From the NCBI GenBank assembly GCA_050251575.1, contig JBFWMP010000004.1, forward strand, positions 1 to 58,796: a DNA stretch of 58,796 nucleotides, in the 5' to 3' direction. Below the pieces are notes generated by a model. That model was not told the origin of the DNA, made no database searches, and saw only the letters and a program-made list of their open reading frames with translations. A program made the position numbers and the translations under genes. Of this stretch, positions 15,015-24,244 are shown one piece after another; position 1 is the first letter of the stretch, and each line of letters starts with the position of its first letter. This stretch comes from X23 sp050251575. GTDB lineage: Bacteria; Bacillota; Clostridia; SK-Y3.

Positions 15015-15143
15015 AGGAAATAAAGATTTTAAATAATAATCTGTCTATAACGCATGAACAGGTTTCCTGATTGTACCATTCTCAAAATAAAGTCGTTAAA
15101 TACATTCAAAACCGTTGGTAAATGTTAAGGGGAGGAGTCAATA

Positions 15144-15305
15144 ATGCTTGAAAAGATATGTAAGAATTGTTGGCAGTGGGAACAGCCCGACTATAGCGAA
15201 AGACCTGGTAAGTGCGTTTTGAAGATATTCGCAAAACCTTATGAAAACACTCCTTCATGTGATGAATTTGACCCAAGATGCAAAGAGGATGATGAGAAAG
15301 TTTAA
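15144..15305 (+). CDS. small Cys-rich protein (53 aa)
   Basis: AAGGGGAGGAGTCAATA is a strong ribosome site. CKNC (residues 6-9), C24, C39 and C46 could make one zinc site. The sequence resembles other tiny Cys-rich proteins of mobile elements (CKNCWQWEQPDYSERPGKC). Function unknown. Confidence 0.6.
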   Translation: MLEKICKNCWQWEQPDYSERPGKCVLKIFAKPYENTPSCDEFDPRCKEDDEKV

Positions 15306-15390
15306 CAACTTTTTTTCCTATTGAAGAACTTTATTTCCGATGAACAGATAATGATATAAGTTAAACCAGCAATATACTTATGTTCAATAA

Positions 15391-15418
15391 TATGTTTATA
15401 TGTAATTATGTTTATATG
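15391..15418. repeat. two direct repeats of TATGTTTATATG before vbhA
   Basis: TATGTTTATATG occurs at 15391-15402 and 15407-15418, 16 bp apart, just upstream of the antitoxin ribosome site. The same half-sequence forms the palindrome TATGTTTATATAAACATA (49121-49138) before tubR. A shared regulator is possible. Confidence 0.5.
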
Positions 15419-15437
15419 TTTAAAGGAGGAATAATAT

Positions 15438-15614
15438 ATGTGTGATGTAAAAGTGAAAAAAGCCATTGCAAATGCAAAAGCTTCTTTAGCGATTGAAGGC
15501 TTAGATGTTCCGGAGGATGTAGTCTTGAAGATTGAGATGAACTTGAGTGGTAAACTTTCTGATAAGGAAATGGCGAATTATATAATGAAACGAGGAAGTG
15601 GGGAAAATGACTGA
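15438..15614 (+). CDS. vbhA: VbhA-like antitoxin of the Fic protein
   Basis: The 58-residue protein matches VbhA-type antitoxins in length and pattern: KAIANAKASLAIEGLDVPED, then a second helix and SDKEMANYIMKRG. Residues 16-21 give S-x-x-x-E-G, the inhibitory helix motif whose Glu blocks ATP positioning in Fic enzymes. AAAGGAGGAATAATAT is a strong ribosome site. The stop overlaps the Fic start by eight bases, so the two are translationally coupled, as expected for a class I Fic module. Confidence 0.8.
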   Translation: MCDVKVKKAIANAKASLAIEGLDVPEDVVLKIEMNLSGKLSDKEMANYIMKRGSGEND

Positions 15615-16494
15615 TAAATATTCTTACAATGATACGGGTGTTTTGGTTAATAAGTTTGATATTAAAGATCCAGTTGAGCTTAGTGAAAAAGAGCGAGACT
15701 TTTCAGCGTGGAGGTTGTCCCAGTTAGAATTAAATCCAATAGAAGGATCATTCAACTTAGATCATCTTAAAAAAATTCATGAATACATTTTCCAAGATAT
15801 TTATCCTTGGGCTGGGGAGGTGCGTATAGTTGAAATTTCAAAAGGTAACAGTGCTTTTGCTTTTTCAGCACATCTTAACTCCTTAGTAAAGGATTTGTCT
15901 AATAAGTTAATGAAGGAGAATTTTCTTAAGGATTTAAGTATCGATAAGTTTTCAGAAAGATTGGCTTTCTATGCATCAGAGATTAACGCTTATCATCCTT
16001 TTAGAGAGGGGAACGGAAGGGCTACGAGGGAATTTATTAGATCTTTAGCTAAGGAAGCCGGATATACCATAGATTATTCAGAAATAGATAAGCAAAAACT
16101 TTATCAAGCTTTTGTAAGATCCTTTACTGGAAATAGTGACGAATTAAAGAATGTTTTTAAGAACCATATAATAGCCTCAATAAAAAAAGACTATGGGGAT
16201 AAGATTCCCGGAATAGAGAAAGCTTCTGAGTCGTTATTAGAGAATCTTTTTGATTTAAAAAGTAAGGTGTTTAAAGGTGATCTTCCGACAGTGAAGGATA
16301 TAAATGAAAAATATCTTCAATGCGGAGAACAAATAGATTCAGGTGAGCTGGAGTTATCTGATCCTAAATTCAAATTGCTTTCCAATACAACAATGGAGCT
16401 AAGAAAGTTAGAGTCTTATACCAAAGAGCAGAATCTTGATAGTGCCACTAATCAGATTCAAGCAAAGGATCATTCAATGGACTATGAACGATAA
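15607..16494 (+). CDS. fic: Fic-domain protein (AMP-transferase toxin, VbhT-like)
   Basis: The Fic core spans about residues 25-200. The active motif HPFREGNGRATR (H130) is intact, with catalytic His and the Gly/Asn/Arg that bind the ATP phosphates. The flap region is near WAGEVRIVEISKGNSAF (68-84). Such enzymes AMPylate proteins such as gyrase or topoisomerase IV and are silenced by VbhA-type partners. The last 90 residues are an unassigned helical extension. In Bartonella, VbhT is a plasmid conjugation-linked Fic effector. This gene also lies directly before the relaxase, so a stabilisation or transfer-linked role is plausible. Confidence 0.85.
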   Translation: MTDKYSYNDTGVLVNKFDIKDPVELSEKERDFSAWRLSQLELNPIEGSFNLDHLKKIHEYIFQDIYPWAGEVRIVEISKGNSAFAFSAHLNSLVKDLSNKLMKENFLKDLSIDKFSERLAFYASEINAYHPFREGNGRATREFIRSLAKEAGYTIDYSEIDKQKLYQAFVRSFTGNSDELKNVFKNHIIASIKKDYGDKIPGIEKASESLLENLFDLKSKVFKGDLPTVKDINEKYLQCGEQIDSGELELSDPKFKLLSNTTMELRKLESYTKEQNLDSATNQIQAKDHSMDYER

Positions 16495-16544
16495 AGCTTA
16501 ATGATTAAAATTAAGGATAAATCTATATTAAAGGTGGAAAAACC

Positions 16545-19500
16545 ATGAGTAGAGTAATTTTCAAAATGAGCTTTAAACATCCGAATTATTCAGATACTAA
16601 ATCCAAAAATATAGCTCATGTTAATTATATTGCTACTCGTAGTGGAGTCGATAAAACCGTTACAAAAGCAGACTTAACAGAAGAATTGTCCATGGGAGTA
16701 GAAGCGATAGGAAGTGATGACCAGACTTATTTAAAGTACATAGACGAAAGGCCAAAATCTCATGGGCTTTTTGGGGGGGATGGAATCGAAAATCCTGAAG
16801 ATATTCAAAAAGAGTTAGCCAACATTGAAAGCTATGTTTGGAGAGGTATTGTTTCTTTAAGGGAAGAGGATGCTAAAAGTTTAGGCTATATTGATAAGGA
16901 TCATTGGCAGGATATGTTGCGTAAAAAGATGCCGGATATGGCTGCTGAAATGGGGATTCCCTTTACTAACCTTAGATGGGTTGGAGCTGTCCATATGGAA
17001 AAAGGTCATCCTCATGCTCATATTATGCTGTGGGAGAAAGAGCCCCAGCGTACCGTAGGTATCATCAATAGCAAGGCGATACAAAATATCCGAAAAATGT
17101 TTACTGATGAAATCTTTGAAGAAGAACGTCTTCAGCTGCTTAGTGAAAAAGATATGATGAGGGATCTTGTTCGGGATATAGCTCAGGGGGATATGAGTCA
17201 AGTTACTAATTTGCTCCGGGAAATAAGAGTAGTCGGACAAGAGCTGAAATCGCTTGTCGGTAAGATTGGCGAAGTAGGAGTGCCTCCGAAACTTTATAGT
17301 ATGGAAGAATTAAAGTTGTTTGAAATGGTAAGTAATTTATCCCAGCATTTACCCGGTAAAGGGCGAATTGCTCTTAAATTTATGCCAGATCCCGTCAAAG
17401 AAGAAGTAAGAGCAATAGCAGATTTTATGTTGCAACAGCCAGAGTTCGGGGCTTCTCTTGAACGAAATCTGAAAGCGGTTGAAGGACTTACGCGAATGTA
17501 TACTGGGAAAGAAGAAGAGGTTCAGGTCGCACGGGAAAATGCTTATAAGGATATCCGGGACAGAGTATGTCAGATTATATTAAAAGGTGCGGTGGAAAGT
17601 CTGCGCGAGAATTTGTTTTATATTGACCAGGATCTTTCACAAAAAGCTGTTGCTTTTATTCAAGATATAAATCAGCGTATTGATCTTGACCCTGAACAAG
17701 AAGATGTGATGAATCATGTAGCTGCTGCTCTCATAAAAACCGGACATGCCGATGAAGAGGTTATGAGGGTTTTGGATGAATTGGCCGGTGAAATTAGAAT
17801 GGTTTTACCAGAGTCATTTGCGCAGGAAATCATTAGCCGGGTTAAGACAACTGGACTGGAAGATGATATCAATTCTCTTTCTACAAATAAAATTATTAGC
17901 GAATATCTCAATGTCCTTAAATTGGCCGGTGAAGATGAACAAAAGGCATTTTCTCTTGTCAGAGAATTAATCAAGGATGAACGGGTGGAGCTAGAAAAGA
18001 GGCTGGAGGATCTTTGCGATACAGGGTTGCTTGAAAAAGAGGGTGAGTCATATAAGCTTACAGGCAAAGGAATTGAGGAAACTCTTAAAGTTAAAGAATT
18101 AGACAGAGCTGAAAAAGAAATTTTTAAAGCTCTTGAGCTTAATGATGGTGCTAAATTTGCTGAGCTTATTGATAATCCCAATATTTTCAGTAATCTCTAT
18201 ACTAAAGATCCGGATGAAGTAAAAATAAGCCGGATAGATATTCAGATCAGGACTCTCTTTGGAGAAGAAAACAGTCTCAATCTGAAATACTTGGAAAAAG
18301 ATATCTATGAAAAATATACAGAAGACGATGGAAAGGCTGAGCAGGAATTTAATATTTTAAAGAAGCGAATTGAAAATTTGGCCTTGAATGGTTATCTCGA
18401 ATTCAATAAGGAAACTGGCTATTATTCGTTTTATAAGGAGACTGAAGGCTATTTTGCCTATGATCAGGAAAAGAATAGTTATGCTTTAACGGATGAAGCG
18501 ATTACTAAATTCAATATACCAAAGGGAATGCAGTTTAGTTTTTATGACGCAAAGATCACGTTGGGCTACATAGATTCAGCTGAAAATGGTGTATTAACTA
18601 AGGCCAAGCTAAATGATGTAATAAAAAGTGAAACGGTCAATAAAGCAGCCCATAATTTCTACAATACATGTGTGGAAATGTTAGATAACAAGAACCTGGT
18701 TAGTGACATGAAAAAATATATTTCGATGGATGACCAGGGGAGTTTGATGAGTACAGAGGAAGGGAAATGGCTGGGTATTAATTTAAGCAAGCTTGGTAAA
18801 TATTTTGATAAGTCGGTCGATGGAGTGCTGGACAGTCAGAAATTACATTCTCTTTGTAAGTCTGATCATGAATACGAAGATATTGTTAAACGATTGGATG
18901 ACCAAGTTAAGAAGGGTTATGTTGAAAAAGAAGTTATGGGTCAGACTGGGCAAATTAGTTTGTACAGAATAATTCCAGAGATCAATAATATTAGAAAATT
19001 GCTTTATCAGATTAATAAAGCTGGTGGTACGCTTAACCGATCTGATATGTTGGATTCTTTTGAAAGAAATGTTTTTAATCCCGATGCGGATAAAAAATTT
19101 AGATCTTTATCCTGGCGGCTTGATAATCTTAAAAAGCAAAACTACTTAAGCGGAATGAAGGATGAATATAGTATCACAGAAATGGGGGAAGAGAAGAGAA
19201 AAGACTTCCTTACACCAGAAAGAATAACCTTAAGGAATACTCTGGATTATTTACAAAGGCTAGGGCTGACCGATTACTCAGGAGGGGCCTACCAGGTAAC
19301 GGAGAAATATAAAGAAATTTTGGCGAAACAAGGGCAAGTTAAAGAAATAAAAATAGAACCTGAAGAACGACTAATTTCTAAAGAAATTTATAATCTAATT
19401 GATCGTACTCAGAATAATATTGATCCTGGTAAATTAGAAAGGGTTAATCAAAGAATTGCCATAGGGAAATATTTGAAAGATGAATACAAGGATATAGAAG

Positions 19501-20051
19501 TTGATTATGATCATATCCGTAGCTCCTGCGGCGTTTCGGATACCACGAATAAAGTCTTGGGAAGAATGGCAACAACCTTGCTAGTTTCCGGAGTCGATCT
19601 CGAAGGTACACGGTTTGTTATCAATGAGTGGAATGAACGTTCTCAATCTTTAGTTGCTCCTGATAAGATCAATGAAACAATCGATAAAGTCTATAAGAAT
19701 GTCTCTGAAAATTCCTTATGGGGGAAAACTACGATTATTTCATCAAAAGACTGGAAGGATATGTTTGAATCATTTGGTATACGCGAGAGCGATATTCCGA
19801 AGTGGATTTATAAGGGGGTAAATTGGCAGTCATTTAATCAAAACATGGGTCTTTCAGTTATTAATGACCTGTGGAAAAATACTTGGAGGGAACTTGAAAG
19901 ACGAAGAATGCAGAGTGAAGCTCAGGCAGATATGATGAGAGAACAGATGGTTAAACAAACGGATCTCAGTAAGGAAGCAATGGTAGAGCTATCAAGGAAA
20001 AACCAAGAACGAGGCAGTTTATATAAAGATGAGGATGAGTTGGAAAGATAA
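16545..20051 (+). CDS. conjugative relaxase, HUH type (MOBL/MobP-like), 1168 aa
   Basis: The N-terminal 200 residues hold the nicking domain: Y29 in VNYIATRSGV and the metal-binding cluster VHMEKGHPHAH (H150, H155, H157, H159). Such domains cut one strand at oriT and stay joined to its 5' end. The YIATRxGV and GHPHxH signatures resemble the large relaxases of pLS20-like Gram-positive plasmids. The remaining roughly 950 residues are mostly charged helices, with repeated winged-helix-like segments (for example LCDTGLLEKEGESYKLT, LALNGYLEFNKETGYYSF), which may bind DNA. There is no clear helicase Walker motif. AAAGGTGGAAAAACC precedes the start. Confidence 0.8.
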   Translation: MSRVIFKMSFKHPNYSDTKSKNIAHVNYIATRSGVDKTVTKADLTEELSMGVEAIGSDDQTYLKYIDERPKSHGLFGGDGIENPEDIQKELANIESYVWRGIVSLREEDAKSLGYIDKDHWQDMLRKKMPDMAAEMGIPFTNLRWVGAVHMEKGHPHAHIMLWEKEPQRTVGIINSKAIQNIRKMFTDEIFEEERLQLLSEKDMMRDLVRDIAQGDMSQVTNLLREIRVVGQELKSLVGKIGEVGVPPKLYSMEELKLFEMVSNLSQHLPGKGRIALKFMPDPVKEEVRAIADFMLQQPEFGASLERNLKAVEGLTRMYTGKEEEVQVARENAYKDIRDRVCQIILKGAVESLRENLFYIDQDLSQKAVAFIQDINQRIDLDPEQEDVMNHVAAALIKTGHADEEVMRVLDELAGEIRMVLPESFAQEIISRVKTTGLEDDINSLSTNKIISEYLNVLKLAGEDEQKAFSLVRELIKDERVELEKRLEDLCDTGLLEKEGESYKLTGKGIEETLKVKELDRAEKEIFKALELNDGAKFAELIDNPNIFSNLYTKDPDEVKISRIDIQIRTLFGEENSLNLKYLEKDIYEKYTEDDGKAEQEFNILKKRIENLALNGYLEFNKETGYYSFYKETEGYFAYDQEKNSYALTDEAITKFNIPKGMQFSFYDAKITLGYIDSAENGVLTKAKLNDVIKSETVNKAAHNFYNTCVEMLDNKNLVSDMKKYISMDDQGSLMSTEEGKWLGINLSKLGKYFDKSVDGVLDSQKLHSLCKSDHEYEDIVKRLDDQVKKGYVEKEVMGQTGQISLYRIIPEINNIRKLLYQINKAGGTLNRSDMLDSFERNVFNPDADKKFRSLSWRLDNLKKQNYLSGMKDEYSITEMGEEKRKDFLTPERITLRNTLDYLQRLGLTDYSGGAYQVTEKYKEILAKQGQVKEIKIEPEERLISKEIYNLIDRTQNNIDPGKLERVNQRIAIGKYLKDEYKDIEVDYDHIRSSCGVSDTTNKVLGRMATTLLVSGVDLEGTRFVINEWNERSQSLVAPDKINETIDKVYKNVSENSLWGKTTIISSKDWKDMFESFGIRESDIPKWIYKGVNWQSFNQNMGLSVINDLWKNTWRELERRRMQSEAQADMMREQMVKQTDLSKEAMVELSRKNQERGSLYKDEDELER

Positions 20052-20092
20052 ATAGACTGATTTTAATGATTTGAAAGGAGGGCTTTTATTTA

Positions 20093-22135
20093 ATGAGGTT
20101 TACAAACAAAAAGATGGAAAAAACAACAATCGTGAGAATTTCAGTTGTTGTACTGATTTTGTTATTCGATATGGCTGTCTTACCATGGGTTCTAAGGTTT
20201 CCCTTTTTCCTAACTAAGGATTTTGTACATGCACCCAGCTTATGGATGGAATATGGATTAATACATTCTGTTAAAGATGTTTTCTCAGATGAAAGGTTTC
20301 GCAATTTATATTTGGTTATGCAGCTGCCGGTTATAGCTTTAATTATTGGTGTAGCTTGGAATGTTAATCGATTAAAAAAGAAAAACAGAATTATGGATGG
20401 GGTGGGAGGTCCTGAACCGGCTGGAGCTGGTCAGCATGGAACAAGCCGGTGGCAGAACACTCAAGAAATGGATAAAACTTCTACCGTATGGTATACAGGA
20501 ACGCCTTTAAAAAAGGGGGGGATAATTTACGGGATGGAGAAGTCCAGGAATGGGCAGGAAAAAGTTTGGCTCAATGATGATGACGTACATACATTATTGC
20601 TTGGTGCCACGCGATCGGGTAAAGATAGAAAGATACTGATGCCTTCAATTTGGGAAATTGCTAAATCCGGAGAAAGTATGATTGTCGGAGATCCCAAAGG
20701 CGAAAATTATATTGTAGCCAAGACGTATTTAGAAAGCCAAGGTTACGAGGTAATAGCTTTAAATTTAAGAGATCCGCTTTTAGGTAATCAATGGAACTTA
20801 CTCGATCTTGTTAATAAGGCAGTAGATGAAGGGGATATTCCTAAAGCTTCAGAAGCCGCCTGGGATATTGCCCATACGATAGTAAGTCAGAATGGCGAAG
20901 CACGAAAAGGTGAAGCGGTTTGGACAAATGGAGAAGAAAGTACCCTTGCTGCTTTAATGTTGCTTACTTCAATCAATAGCGAATTTAAATTTCAAAGGCA
21001 TATGACTACTGTATATTATTTACTAGCTGAATATGGACAACCTGTAATATTACCTAACGGAATGGAATTTGTACCTCTTCTTGATTACATAAGTCGTTTA
21101 CCAATTAAGCATCCAGCTAAGGCGGCTTTTTCTGTAGCTTCAATTGCACCCTATAAAATGAGAGCTAGTTTTTTTACAACTGCATTATCTAGTTTGAAGC
21201 TGTTCAGTGATCAAAATATATCCGATATGACGAGTACACAAGATCATACCTTTGAGAATATAGGAATTGATAAGACGGCAGTATTTCTAATTATTCCGGA
21301 TGAGAAATCTACAAGAGATGTTCTTGCAACATTGTATATAGATCAAGCTTATCAATCACTGGTTAATCTTGCTAATCATAAAGGGGGGAGGCTACCTAGA
21401 CGAGTAAATATTATTCTTAATGAATTTGGAAATCTACCGGCAATACCTAGTTTTGATAAAAAAATTACGGTCGCAGGAGGTCGGGGAATTCGATTCACTT
21501 TAGCGATTCAAGATGTTGCTCAACTCAAAAAACTTTATGGTCCTAATGCTCAAACTATCACGGGGAATTGCCATATATGGGTATATCTTAAGACTGCTGA
21601 TGTGGAAACGGCTAAGTTAATCAGTGAAAAAACAGGTAAATATACAGTTGAAACAGAGAATTCGAGTAGTTCTGTTCAGTCAAGGGGCCATAGTATGACG
21701 CATGGTGCAGGTTTAACAGGAAGACCCTTGCTTCTACCTGATGAAGTATTGCGCTGGAATATTAACGAATGTTTAGTATTGCCGATTGGTCAATTTCCGG
21801 CAAGATATCCTCTGCCTGATCTTTCTTTTTGGAATGCTAACGATGAATTAGAATTTGTTAAGCCTTCCGGGGATCTCGATTTAGATAAAGAGCTTAATCG
21901 TCAAATTATTGAAGAACGATGGAATAGTATTCCGGTGCGACCAATAGAAGAATCTCAAATTTGGTTGCCTAGAATCTTTGAAACTGGATCTAAGAGTAAG
22001 GAATCGGGTTCTACTAATTTTGTTAAGGGAGAACCTAGAACAATAGAGGATGAAAATATTAATAATGAGATTGCAACTAGCCACGACATAGAGGAAGCTA
22101 ATACAAAGGCTAAGGATGTTGAGGATTTTCTATAA
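20093..22135 (+). CDS. virD4: VirD4-like type IV coupling protein
   Basis: Two N-terminal membrane helices (about 13-42 and 72-92) precede a cytosolic ATPase. The P-loop is GATRSGKDRK (171-180); VirD4 proteins often have GKG here, but Asp after the Lys is unusual. The Walker B region reads RRVNIILNEFGN, with Asn where Asp is typical. PKGENY and the RGIRFTLAIQD segment are family signatures. It links the relaxosome to the secretion channel. The C-terminus is acidic. AAAGGAGGGC precedes the start, 42 bases after the relaxase. Confidence 0.9.
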   Translation: MRFTNKKMEKTTIVRISVVVLILLFDMAVLPWVLRFPFFLTKDFVHAPSLWMEYGLIHSVKDVFSDERFRNLYLVMQLPVIALIIGVAWNVNRLKKKNRIMDGVGGPEPAGAGQHGTSRWQNTQEMDKTSTVWYTGTPLKKGGIIYGMEKSRNGQEKVWLNDDDVHTLLLGATRSGKDRKILMPSIWEIAKSGESMIVGDPKGENYIVAKTYLESQGYEVIALNLRDPLLGNQWNLLDLVNKAVDEGDIPKASEAAWDIAHTIVSQNGEARKGEAVWTNGEESTLAALMLLTSINSEFKFQRHMTTVYYLLAEYGQPVILPNGMEFVPLLDYISRLPIKHPAKAAFSVASIAPYKMRASFFTTALSSLKLFSDQNISDMTSTQDHTFENIGIDKTAVFLIIPDEKSTRDVLATLYIDQAYQSLVNLANHKGGRLPRRVNIILNEFGNLPAIPSFDKKITVAGGRGIRFTLAIQDVAQLKKLYGPNAQTITGNCHIWVYLKTADVETAKLISEKTGKYTVETENSSSSVQSRGHSMTHGAGLTGRPLLLPDEVLRWNINECLVLPIGQFPARYPLPDLSFWNANDELEFVKPSGDLDLDKELNRQIIEERWNSIPVRPIEESQIWLPRIFETGSKSKESGSTNFVKGEPRTIEDENINNEIATSHDIEEANTKAKDVEDFL

Positions 22136-22159
22136 TTCTTATTGATGTGTGCTTTTATC

Positions 22160-22185
22160 AATATCGATATTAAGTTATCATGATA
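22160..22185. promoter_or_regulatory. palindromes AATATCGATATT and TATCATGATA before the T4SS operon
   Basis: AATATCGATATT (22160-22171) and TATCATGATA (22176-22185) are adjacent perfect palindromes upstream of an A/T-rich promoter-like region at about 22200-22250 and the 22267 gene. TATCATGATA also occurs at 57547-57556, with a partial copy at 57831-57840. They are candidate operators for one regulator. Confidence 0.45.
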
Positions 22186-22266
22186 TTACATTATGCATAT
22201 TTACATATAGAGGTTTTCGTTGTAAAATAATAATATAATATAGTATTTTTTTGGGAGGATGAATTT

Positions 22267-22626
22267 ATGTTTAACTTGTTAAAAAACGCATTTTCTAAAC
22301 TACTTCAGAAAGGAGAGAAGGCATATAATACGTTTGTTTTATCCATGATGGTCACTTTATCCACGGTTGCCCCTGTTTATGCGAGTCAACCAAGACTTGT
22401 TTCGGGAACGGTCAGTTTATTTCAAACGATGACAACTTGGTTGCTTCTCATTATTCCAGTAGGTGCAGGATTCATGTTGGGATATCAAGCCCTTCAAAAA
22501 TCCATGACGGATGATCAGGCTATGATTGCAGAAAAAAACAGGTTTATGAAGAATGTCTTAATTGGGGCTATTATTGCTGAGACAGCTAGTGGTTTGGTTA
22601 CAGTAATTTTGAGCTTTTATTCCTAA
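22267..22626 (+). CDS. VirB2/TrbC-like membrane protein (119 aa)
   Basis: A signal-like N-terminus (SMMVTLSTVAPVYA) is followed by two hydrophobic helices (about 54-72 and 96-116) with a short polar loop, as in Gram-positive VirB2-like pilin or channel subunits. Its C-terminal half closely resembles the shorter 23581 product (IIPVGAGFMLGYQALQKSM versus IIPVGAATMVTYHAAMKAF), so the two are paralogues flanking the VirB6-like gene. GGGAGGATGAATTT precedes the start. Confidence 0.7.
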   Translation: MFNLLKNAFSKLLQKGEKAYNTFVLSMMVTLSTVAPVYASQPRLVSGTVSLFQTMTTWLLLIIPVGAGFMLGYQALQKSMTDDQAMIAEKNRFMKNVLIGAIIAETASGLVTVILSFYS

Positions 22627-22672
22627 TCGTTATAAAACCTCTGCCTGGTTACAGCTGAGGTTCTTAAATACA

Positions 22673-22698
22673 AATAGGACGCTGTAAAGCGTCTTATT
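22673..22698 (+). terminator. hairpin between T4SS genes
   Basis: AATAGGACGC pairs with GCGTCTTATT around TGTAAA. A second hairpin, ACCTC/GAGGT, lies just before it. This may be a partial terminator that keeps the first pilin-like transcript more abundant than the rest. Confidence 0.45.
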
Positions 22699-22718
22699 GT
22701 GTATAGAGGGGGGCAAAT

Positions 22719-23570
22719 ATGTTTAACCTCGGGGAAATAGTGAGTAATAGTATCAAGGATTTTTTCGCAAATATCATCGAGGATATAATAAGTTTCTTCG
22801 CTACAGAATTAGCAAACCTTATGAGTACTTCAATTGATGTGCTTCAGTTACCATTAGTTCAAAATGGTATTCAGTATAGCCAAGCCCTTGCATTTACAAT
22901 ACTTATTCTTAAAACAATGAATGAAGCATTTCAGACATATATTATCTATCAAAACGGAGATCCGGATTCAGATCCAAGCGGCTTATTGATCCGTACTGCC
23001 CAAGCCGTAGCAGTAATAGCAACATTGCCCTGGATTGTTACACAAATATTTACCTTTGGATCAAAATTGGCTTTAGATGTTGCTGGGCTTAGTACTGGCC
23101 AAACAGGTATTGCCGATTGGAAATTTATGATTGATATGATTATTCTCTCCAAGGGTACAGTGGTTATTTTAATGTGTATAGTGATCATTATAATGTTCTT
23201 GATTGTTGGTATACAGGCTACTATCAGAGGGGCAGAATTAGCCCTTACAGCCGTTCTAGGGCCAATAATGGCCTTGAATATAACCGCAAATAATAGATCC
23301 GTTTGGAGTGCCTGGTTTAGGCAAGTGGTTATAGTTTGTTGTACTCAAGCTATTCAAATCTTTCTGCTTCAAGGAGCATTTGCTTTATTAACAAGTCAAT
23401 CCATCACATCGGGAGGTTTAATAAAAGTTTTTGGTTGGTTATGGATCACAATTAAATCTCCAAAGTTTATTCAGCAGTTTTTTCATAGTACGGGATTTTC
23501 AGGAGCAGTTGGAGGAACGGCGAAGCAAACAGGCTCTATGTATCTTATGAGAAGGATGTTAGCCAAATAG
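22719..23570 (+). CDS. VirB6/TrbL-like polytopic channel protein (283 aa)
   Basis: Five or six membrane helices are visible, with strong stretches at about 60-80, 100-120, 143-166, 173-193 and 205-235. The size, hydrophobic pattern and position between VirB2-like genes and PrgI fit the TrbL/VirB6-like channel component of clostridial conjugative elements. AGGGGGGCAAAT precedes the ATG. It ends 10 bases before the next gene. Confidence 0.75.
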   Translation: MFNLGEIVSNSIKDFFANIIEDIISFFATELANLMSTSIDVLQLPLVQNGIQYSQALAFTILILKTMNEAFQTYIIYQNGDPDSDPSGLLIRTAQAVAVIATLPWIVTQIFTFGSKLALDVAGLSTGQTGIADWKFMIDMIILSKGTVVILMCIVIIIMFLIVGIQATIRGAELALTAVLGPIMALNITANNRSVWSAWFRQVVIVCCTQAIQIFLLQGAFALLTSQSITSGGLIKVFGWLWITIKSPKFIQQFFHSTGFSGAVGGTAKQTGSMYLMRRMLAK

Positions 23571-23580
23571 GAGTGATGAC

Positions 23581-23805
23581 ATGCAGGCGATTAGTTTTTT
23601 ATCATCTTATATATTTTGGTTGTTTGCAATTATACCTGTTGGGGCAGCAACCATGGTCACATATCATGCAGCAATGAAAGCATTTTCAACCGATGAGGGT
23701 GAAATTGGACATCATAACGTAAAGATTAAACAAACTATAAAAGGTGCGGTTATTGGTTTAACTATAAGCGGTTTTATTACAGTCGTTTCATCATTCTATA
23801 GATAA
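23581..23805 (+). CDS. second VirB2-like small membrane protein (74 aa)
   Basis: Two hydrophobic helices (about 5-25 and 50-70) flank a polar loop, SLKIKQTIKG-like. It is a shortened paralogue of the 22267 product without the signal-like leader. AGGAGTGATGAC gives a close ribosome site. Confidence 0.7.
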   Translation: MQAISFLSSYIFWLFAIIPVGAATMVTYHAAMKAFSTDEGEIGHHNVKIKQTIKGAVIGLTISGFITVVSSFYR

Positions 23806-23816
23806 GGAGAATGAGT

Positions 23817-24242
23817 ATGGATGTGGATGAAAAAAAGGTAACACAATATTTGGTTCCAGCAAATGTTTCGGCACGTTTTGAATTTTTTGTAGGCTTTGGG
23901 TGGAGAGAATTATTTATAGTTTTGATTGCCCTGGCTGCTGGCATGGTTTTATTTTTTGGGTTAGGTATTTTTAAAGAAATTATTTATGTGGATGTTTGGG
24001 GAAAGGCTGTTGAGGTAACGGAGGGTATGTCATTAGAAAACCTCACTGAAAAAAAAGTTTCTATTATCCCTACGGTCATTAGATTCTTTTTTATTATCAT
24101 ACCGGGACTTGCTGCCTTTTTCTTAGTTAAAAGAGAACCTTCAAGTGGGATGAGCTTATTAGATACTGTAAAGAGCTTGCGAGATTTTAATAAAAAACAA
24201 AAACGTTATTTATATAAATATGGTTCCGGTCAGGAGGGTTAA
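23817..24242 (+). CDS. prgI: PrgI-family membrane protein
   Basis: AAGGAG fits ATG 23817 (seven-base spacing) better than ATG 23811. The start VTQYLVPANVSARFEFFVGFGWRELFIVL and the second helix (TVIRFFFIIIPGLAAFFLVKR) are typical of the PrgI family, small two-helix proteins next to VirB4 in Gram-positive type IV systems (VirB3-like). This one has a longer loop between the helices. It ends three bases before the next gene. Confidence 0.8.
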   Translation: MDVDEKKVTQYLVPANVSARFEFFVGFGWRELFIVLIALAAGMVLFFGLGIFKEIIYVDVWGKAVEVTEGMSLENLTEKKVSIIPTVIRFFFIIIPGLAAFFLVKREPSSGMSLLDTVKSLRDFNKKQKRYLYKYGSGQEG

Positions 24243-24244
24243 TC

